DNA of 12,271 bases from Bermanella sp047628755. GTDB lineage: Bacteria > Pseudomonadota > Gammaproteobacteria > Pseudomonadales > Oceanobacteraceae. The stretch is from contig JBLHVV010000095.1 of the NCBI GenBank assembly GCA_047628755.1, positions 1 through 12,271 on the forward strand, in the 5' to 3' direction. The position numbers and the translations under genes are program-made. Of the stretch, positions 8,215 through 12,271 are shown one piece after another (the first letter of the stretch is position 1; every line of letters begins with the position of its first letter). The notes under the pieces were generated by a model, which worked only from the letters and a program-made list of their open reading frames with translations, made no database searches and was not told the origin of the DNA.

Positions 8215-9621
8215 TTAGCAAGAGTAGTACATGTCATATTCAAGCGGATGAGTAGTTTGTTCAACACGGTATACTTCTTCCATCTTAAGTTCGATGTAAG
8301 CATCAATCATGTCTTTAGTGAACACGTCACCTTGAGTTAAGAAGTCCATGTCAGCTTCAAGTTCGCCAAGCGCTTCACGAAGGCTACCAGCAACTTGTGG
8401 AATCAAAGCTGCTTCTTCAGCAGGTAGGTCATACAGGTCTTTGTCAGCCGCATCGCCAGGGTGAATCTTGTTTTTAACGCCGTCGATACCGGCCATAAGC
8501 ATTGCAGCAAATGCTAGGTAAGGGTTAGCTGTTGGATCTGGGAAGCGAGCTTCAACACGCTTACCTTTAGGCGATGCAACATATGGAATGCGAATAGAAG
8601 CTGAACGGTTACGCGCAGAGTATGCAAGCATTACAGGGGCTTCGAAACCAGGTATCAGACGCTTGTATGAGTTAGTTGAAGGGTTAGTAAATGCATTCAA
8701 CGCTTTAGCGTGTTTGATGATACCACCGATATAGAAAAGAGCGGTTTCAGACAAACCAGCATAGCCGTCGCCTGCAAACATGTTTTCGCCATCTTTCCAG
8801 AAAGACTGGTGAACATGCATACCAGAACCATTATCACCAACAATTGGCTTAGGCATAAAAGTAGCTGTCTTGCCGTATGCGTGAGCCACGTTATGCACAA
8901 CGTATTTCATCATTTGTACTTCATCAGCTTTTTTAACAAGTGTGTTAAAGCGAACGCCGATTTCGTTTTGGTTGGCTGTAGCTACTTCGTGATGATGTAC
9001 TTCAACATCAAGACCAATTGCCATCATTGTATTACACATTGCAGCACGCATGTCGTGAGAGCTGTCTACTGGTGGTACTGGGAAGTAACCGCCTTTAACG
9101 GCTGGGCGATGACCCATGTTGCCGCCTTCAATTTTAGCGCCCGAGTTCCAAGCGGCTTCTTCAGAGTTTACTTTGAAGAAGTTACCAGACATGTCTGAAC
9201 CCCAGCGAACGTCATCAAAGATAAAGAATTCTGGTTCAGGGCCAAAAAATGCAGTATCACCAAGGCCAGTAGATGTTAGGAATTCTTCAGCACGTTTTGC
9301 AACAGAACGTGGATCCCGCTCGTAACCTTGCATAGTAGAAGGTTCGATGATGTCGCAACGTAAGATTAAAGTAACATCTTCTGTGAACGGGTCTAAAAAC
9401 GCAGTTGTATCATCTGGAAGAAGAATCATGTCTGATTCGTTAATGCCTTTCCAGCCAGCGATAGAAGAACCATCGAACATTTGGCCCGTTTCAAAAAAAT
9501 CTTCGTCTACATAAGAAGAAGGAATAGAAACGTGTTGTTCTTTACCTTTTGTGTCGGTAAAGCGAAGGTCTACCCACTTCACGTCATTGTCTTTAATAAG
9601 CTTTAGAGTGTTCGCTGACAT
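8215..9621 (-). CDS. glnA: Type I (GSI-beta) glutamine synthetase
   Basis: The product is 468 residues, one fewer than E. coli GlnA. It makes glutamine from glutamate, ammonium and ATP in the cytoplasm as a dodecamer. The Asp50 loop (MFDGSS, ammonium site) is at 48-53. The metal and glutamate segments NQNEIGVRFN and GSGMHVHQSFWKDG, and the NRSASIRIP arginine-containing stretch, are all present. Tyr397 in a DLYDLP context is the adenylylation site, which marks the adenylyltransferase-controlled beta form. The ATG at 9619-9621 has a GGAG site (9628-9631 region) 6-7 bases upstream. Transcription is probably from the sigma-54 promoter at 9714-9729 under NtrC, so nitrogen limitation should raise expression. 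A terminator follows. Large open frames on the opposite strand here are mirror artefacts of its codon use. Confidence 0.98.
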   Translation of the reverse strand: MSANTLKLIKDNDVKWVDLRFTDTKGKEQHVSIPSSYVDEDFFETGQMFDGSSIAGWKGINESDMILLPDDTTAFLDPFTEDVTLILRCDIIEPSTMQGYERDPRSVAKRAEEFLTSTGLGDTAFFGPEPEFFIFDDVRWGSDMSGNFFKVNSEEAAWNSGAKIEGGNMGHRPAVKGGYFPVPPVDSSHDMRAAMCNTMMAIGLDVEVHHHEVATANQNEIGVRFNTLVKKADEVQMMKYVVHNVAHAYGKTATFMPKPIVGDNGSGMHVHQSFWKDGENMFAGDGYAGLSETALFYIGGIIKHAKALNAFTNPSTNSYKRLIPGFEAPVMLAYSARNRSASIRIPYVASPKGKRVEARFPDPTANPYLAFAAMLMAGIDGVKNKIHPGDAADKDLYDLPAEEAALIPQVAGSLREALGELEADMDFLTQGDVFTKDMIDAYIELKMEEVYRVEQTTHPLEYDMYYSC

Positions 9622-9639
9622 TCTATTCTCCGGTAATTG

Positions 9640-9653
9640 AGACGATTGCGTCT
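9640..9653 (-). promoter_or_regulatory. Stem-loop in the glnA leader, next to the ribosome site
   Basis: AGACG (9640-9644) and CGTCT (9649-9653) can pair around an ATTG loop. It lies within the predicted glnA 5' UTR, about 8 bases upstream of the GGAG ribosome site. A role in mRNA stability or translation is only inferred. Confidence 0.45.
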
Positions 9654-9670
9654 ATTTAGTTGTATTTGTA

Positions 9671-9687
9671 TGGCTTAATTTAAGCCA
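9671..9687 (-). promoter_or_regulatory. Perfect inverted repeat in the glnA leader
   Basis: TGGCTTAATTTAAGCCA is a perfect 8+1+8 inverted repeat. As RNA it gives a 7-bp stem with a 3-base loop, starting about 16 bases after the predicted sigma-54 start site. It could be a 5' stabilising hairpin, or a protein operator on DNA. There is no U-run, so it is not an ordinary terminator. Confidence 0.5.
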
Positions 9688-9713
9688 GTGTGCAATTTAC
9701 TGATCCATTCTAG

Positions 9714-9729
9714 TGCAAAATACATGCCA
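9714..9729 (-). promoter_or_regulatory. Sigma-54 promoter for glnA
   Basis: On the minus strand the sequence is TGGCAT-GTATT-TTGCA, matching the TGGCAC-N5-TTGCA consensus at all but one position with exact spacing. The GC of the -12 element is at 9716-9715, which puts transcription start near 9703 and gives a leader of about 82 bases. The gene reached is glnA, the archetypal sigma-54/NtrC target. Confidence 0.85.
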
Positions 9730-9793
9730 TCCTAGTGGGTCAGGCCTATGCCGAGGGTGTTATACTTTTTTCTGTGTTACCAAGACTCATTAT

Positions 9794-9810
9794 TGCGCTT
9801 AACTGGTGCG
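9794..9810. promoter_or_regulatory. NtrC enhancer site, proximal to glnA
   Basis: TGCGCT-TAACT-GGTGCG resembles the NtrC operator TGCACC-N5-GGTGCA, with matching half spacing. The centre is about 99 bp upstream of the predicted sigma-54 start, close to the -108 site of E. coli glnA. Confidence 0.7.
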
Positions 9811-9824
9811 TAGTGGGTTGTTAT

Positions 9825-9841
9825 TGCACCAATAATGCTCA
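9825..9841. promoter_or_regulatory. NtrC enhancer site, distal to glnA (one strong half)
   Basis: TGCACC is a perfect half operator; the second half, TGCTCA, matches 3 of 6 positions after 5 bases. The centre is 31 bp from the proximal site, about three helical turns, as between the paired E. coli glnA enhancer sites (about -108 and -140). Confidence 0.6.
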
Positions 9842-10035
9842 AGTCAGGTTTTGGGTGTTTTAGCCAAGTGCTGGTGAACTCTAGCCTGCACAGTATAGGT
9901 ACATGGCATGGCATTAGGTAGGGAATTTATGCTCTGTAAGCAGACATTTAACATTAAATGCCTGTCTTGGTTAAAAAATGCGCAATTATTTTGTATTTAT
10001 CACCGGTTTTCGTAGCATCGGGGGCTCTAGATGGC

Positions 10036-10061
10036 TATAATCTGCGCCTAAATTTTTAGGC
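10036..10061 (+). promoter_or_regulatory. typA promoter -10 element and 5'-terminal RNA hairpin
   Basis: A perfect TATAAT lies at 10036-10041. The -35 is weak (best guess GTAGCA at 18-base spacing). Transcription should start near 10047. A 6-bp stem (GCCTAA at 10046-10051 with TTAGGC at 10056-10061) would then form the very 5' end of the mRNA, possibly protecting it. Confidence 0.55.
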
Positions 10062-10084
10062 TCGTCTGAACAGGACTTATTTTT

Positions 10085-11908
10085 ATGATTGAGAACCTAC
10101 GTAATATCGCCATTATTGCTCACGTTGACCATGGTAAGACAACCTTGGTTGATAAACTACTTGAGCAGTCCGGTACTCTTGATCGAAAAGAGCTTGGTGG
10201 CGAGCGAGTAATGGACTCGAATGACCAAGAAAAAGAACGTGGTATTACCATCTTGGCTAAAAACACCGCGATTAAATGGAATGAATACCGCTTCAACATC
10301 GTAGATACACCAGGACACGCCGACTTTGGTGGTGAGGTGGAACGTGTAATGTCTATGGTAGATTCTGTTCTACTAATCGTAGACGCAGTTGATGGGCCTA
10401 TGCCTCAAACACGTTTCGTAACTCAAAAAGCATTCGCTCGTGGTCTTAAGCCAATCGTAGTAATCAACAAAATTGACCGCCCAGGGGCTCGTCCTGACTG
10501 GGTTATGGACGAAGTTTTCGACTTATTTGATCGTCTAGACGCAACGGATGAGCAATTAGACTTCCCTGTTATTTACTGTTCAGCCATCAATGGTATTGCT
10601 GGTACAGACCACGCTGATATGGCTGAAGACATGTCTCCGTTACTCCAGTGTATCGCTGATAATGTTCCTGCCCCTCAGGTTGACCCTGAAGGCGATTTCC
10701 AAATGCAAATTTCTTCACTTGATTACGATTCGTTTAAAGGCGTAGTTGGGATCGGTCGTATTACCCGCGGTACGCTAAAAACTAACGCGCAAGTAACTAT
10801 TATTGATACTGAAGGCAATAAGCGTAACGGCAAAATTACTGAAGTTAAAGGCTACCATGGTTTACATCGCGTAGTGGTTGGAGAAGCAACAGCCGGTGAC
10901 ATCGTATGTATTACAGGTATCGACAAATTGGGCATCTCTGACACGCTTTGTGTCCCTTCAAATGTTGAAGCGCTTCCTCCGTTGTCTGTGGATGAGCCAA
11001 CGGTAAGCATGACGTTCCAAGTAAACAATTCTCCGTTTGCTGGTAAAGAAGGTAAGTACGTTACGAGCCGTAACATTGGCGAACGTCTAGAAAAAGAATT
11101 GATCCACAACGTAGCTTTACGTGTAGTACCTGGTGAAAGCCCTGAGAAGTTCCGTGTTTCTGGCCGTGGTGAATTACACCTTTCTGTATTGATCGAAACT
11201 ATGCGCCGTGAAGGCTTTGAGATGGCTGTAGGCCGTCCAGAAGTAGTACAGAAGGAAGTTGATGGCAAAATCCATGAGCCATACGAGCAAGTAGTTATTG
11301 ATGTTGAAGAAGAGCATCAAGGTGCTGTCATGTCTGAGATGGGCGACCGTCGTGCAGACATGACAAACATGGTTCCAGATGGTAAAGGCCGTGTACGTTT
11401 AGAATTCATCATGCCGGCCCGTGGCTTAATCGGTTTCCGTGGTGACTTCATGACTATGACCTCTGGTTCAGGTATCTTAACCAACGTATTCGATCACTAC
11501 GGGGAAGTTAAAGCCGGTCCAGTTGCTAAGCGTCATAACGGCGTAATGGTTTCTATGGTATCGGGTAAAGTACTTGGCTTTGCATTGTTCAGCTTGCAAG
11601 ACCGCGGTCGTATGTTTGCGGTTCCAGCTCAAGAAATTTACGAAGGACAAATCGTTGGTCTGCATTCACGCGATAACGACCTAACGGTTAACCCGACTAA
11701 AGCTAAGCAGCTAACTAACGTGCGTGCATCGGGTACCGATGAAGCCATCAACCTTGTTCCTGCTGTTAAGCACACTTTAGAGCAAGCACTGGAATTCATC
11801 GAAGACGATGAGCTAGTGGAAGTAACGCCGTTAAGTATTCGTATCCGTAAAAAGTATCTTACTGAAAACGACCGTAAGCGTGCTTACTCAAACAAAAAAC
11901 ACATGTAA
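10085..11908 (+). CDS. typA: Ribosome-associated translational GTPase TypA/BipA
   Basis: The product is 607 residues, the same as E. coli BipA. It binds 70S or 50S particles and supports late 50S assembly and growth at low temperature or under stress. The G domain has AHVDHGKTT (Lys18), the switch I ERGITI region, DTPGH at 74-78 and NKID at 128-131, followed by a SAING element. The EF-G-like beta-barrel domain, the III/V-like domains and the BipA-specific C-terminal domain follow, with the conserved ARGLIGFRGDFMTMTSG stretch and a basic end. AGGAC at 10072-10076 sits 8 bases before the ATG. It is divergent from glnA, the arrangement seen in E. coli and many other gammaproteobacteria, and it ends at a strong hairpin. 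No damage or unusual residue was seen. Confidence 0.98.
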   Translation: MIENLRNIAIIAHVDHGKTTLVDKLLEQSGTLDRKELGGERVMDSNDQEKERGITILAKNTAIKWNEYRFNIVDTPGHADFGGEVERVMSMVDSVLLIVDAVDGPMPQTRFVTQKAFARGLKPIVVINKIDRPGARPDWVMDEVFDLFDRLDATDEQLDFPVIYCSAINGIAGTDHADMAEDMSPLLQCIADNVPAPQVDPEGDFQMQISSLDYDSFKGVVGIGRITRGTLKTNAQVTIIDTEGNKRNGKITEVKGYHGLHRVVVGEATAGDIVCITGIDKLGISDTLCVPSNVEALPPLSVDEPTVSMTFQVNNSPFAGKEGKYVTSRNIGERLEKELIHNVALRVVPGESPEKFRVSGRGELHLSVLIETMRREGFEMAVGRPEVVQKEVDGKIHEPYEQVVIDVEEEHQGAVMSEMGDRRADMTNMVPDGKGRVRLEFIMPARGLIGFRGDFMTMTSGSGILTNVFDHYGEVKAGPVAKRHNGVMVSMVSGKVLGFALFSLQDRGRMFAVPAQEIYEGQIVGLHSRDNDLTVNPTKAKQLTNVRASGTDEAINLVPAVKHTLEQALEFIEDDELVEVTPLSIRIRKKYLTENDRKRAYSNKKHM

Positions 11909-11948
11909 TTTAGAGCTGGCTAGATAAGCGTTAAAATTTAGTGTTTTT

Positions 11949-11980
11949 AAAAAAGCGATGAAGTGATTCATCGCTTTTTT
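11949..11980 (+). terminator. Rho-independent terminator of typA
   Basis: A 14-bp stem (AAAAAAGCGATGAA with its complement) closes on a GTGA loop and runs into nine or more T residues. It starts 40 bp after the typA stop. It lies 42 bp before dtd, so dtd either uses read-through or has a promoter in that short gap. Confidence 0.92.
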
Positions 11981-12022
11981 TTTCTTATTAGTTTTAACCG
12001 TTAGGGGTATGGGGCTAAAAAG

Positions 12023-12271
12023 ATGAAGGCGTTAATTCAGCGAGTTAAGAGTGCAAAGGTAGAAGTAGAAGGTGAAGTCATAGGTCAGATTGATCAAGGG
12101 ATTCTTATTTTTCTGGGAATAGAAAAAACAGATATTCCTGAGCTGGCGGATAAGCTGTTACAGAAAATTGTTAAATATCGAATATTTTCCGATGCAGAAG
12201 GAAAAATGAACCTAAATATAAACCAGGTTGAAGGAAGTATGCTGGTTGTTTCACAATTTACCTTAGTGGCC
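12023..12271 (+). CDS. dtd: D-aminoacyl-tRNA deacylase, 5' part (3' truncated by the window)
   Basis: The first 83 codons of a protein normally about 145 residues long are visible. Dtd removes D-amino acids (and glycine from tRNA-Ala) from mischarged tRNAs in the cytoplasm. The start MKALIQRV, the YRIFSDAEGKMNLN segment and the SQFTL motif, part of the active site, are all family hallmarks. The second signature, Asn-x-Gly-Pro-Val-Thr, is beyond the window. The ATG at 12023 is chosen because the protein aligns from its first residue with E. coli Dtd; a GGGG tract (12011-12014) 8 bases upstream is a modest ribosome site. An ATG at 12009 is out of frame and stops at once. It probably belongs to the translation-factor side of this locus. 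Confidence 0.95.
   Translation, partial: MKALIQRVKSAKVEVEGEVIGQIDQGILIFLGIEKTDIPELADKLLQKIVKYRIFSDAEGKMNLNINQVEGSMLVVSQFTLVA

Larger units (their letters stand above)
9622..10084. other. 463-bp divergent regulatory region between glnA and typA
   Basis: It holds the glnA leader with two stem-loops, a sigma-54 promoter, two NtrC-type sites and the typA promoter, each listed separately. Between about 9842 and 10010 I see no gene or strong motif, only an imperfect TGGCATGGCAT repeat at 9904-9914. No thiI gene lies between glnA and typA, unlike Pseudomonas. Confidence 0.7.

Noticed and set aside
8710..9198. 162-codon open frame on the plus strand opposite glnA
   Set aside because: It lies entirely inside the strongly conserved glnA coding frame, has no ribosome site, and its Cys/His-rich translation is typical of an antisense shadow.
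9622..9703. Glutamine riboswitch in the glnA leader
   Set aside because: The known glnA-type RNA motif has a three-stem junction and is found mainly in cyanobacteria; here only two simple hairpins are visible.
9769..9774. A TATAAC -10-like box on the minus strand as a second glnA promoter
   Set aside because: No acceptable -35 element occurs at 15-19 bases, so a sigma-70 promoter is not supported.
9904..9918. Second sigma-54-like element (TGGCATGGCATTAGG) pointing to typA
   Set aside because: The -24-like TGGCAT is present, but the required GC at -12 is absent at the correct spacing; it is a short direct repeat.
10852..11268. 138-codon open frame on the minus strand opposite typA
   Set aside because: It is a mirror frame of the conserved BipA coding sequence, with no start signal or recognisable motif.

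Overview
The window looks like a chromosomal segment of a marine-type gammaproteobacterium with fairly low GC (low 40s percent, estimated by eye). The order ntrC–ntrB–(DUF4124 gene)–glnA, divergent from typA/bipA, is the classic gammaproteobacterial nitrogen-assimilation neighbourhood. The adjoining gene for an MSHA-type pilus protein points towards Oceanospirillales, Alteromonadales or relatives rather than enterics. The genus cannot be fixed from the sequence alone.

Layout. Positions 1-97 hold the 3' end of a pseudopilin-like gene (MshP-like). It overlaps by 8 bp a 1514-codon gene (90-4634, +) for a very large secreted MshQ-like protein. That gene converges on ntrC, and a strong bidirectional hairpin terminator (4658-4686) separates them. 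On the minus strand, read right to left, come glnA (9621-8215), a terminator (8161-8190), a DUF4124 envelope protein gene (8086-7550), a 319-bp gap, ntrB/glnL (7230-6145) and ntrC/glnG (6116-4692). Divergent from glnA, typA/bipA (10085-11908, +) ends in a terminator (11949-11980). The 5' part of dtd (12023 to the window end) follows.

How it works together. GlnA fixes ammonium into glutamine. NtrB and NtrC sense nitrogen status through PII, and phospho-NtrC activates sigma-54 promoters. The glnA/typA intergenic region carries a good sigma-54 promoter reading into glnA (9714-9729). Two NtrC-type enhancer sites lie about 99 and 130 bp upstream of the predicted start, 31 bp apart. This closes the loop between ntrC and glnA within the window. 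The predicted glnA leader contains two stem-loops. TypA (ribosome-associated GTPase) and Dtd (D-aminoacyl-tRNA deacylase) are housekeeping translation factors.

Most of the window is conserved core genome. The least ordinary element is the mosaic MshQ-like protein: signal peptide, DUF2341, a Cys-Cys-containing PA14-like region, LamG-like domain, repeat-rich beta region, Ig-like region and DUF6701-type C-terminus. It lies at the end of a pilus operon that abuts the nitrogen regulon. I found no CRISPR array, tRNA, rRNA, insertion sequence, or clearly new defence or biosynthetic system.
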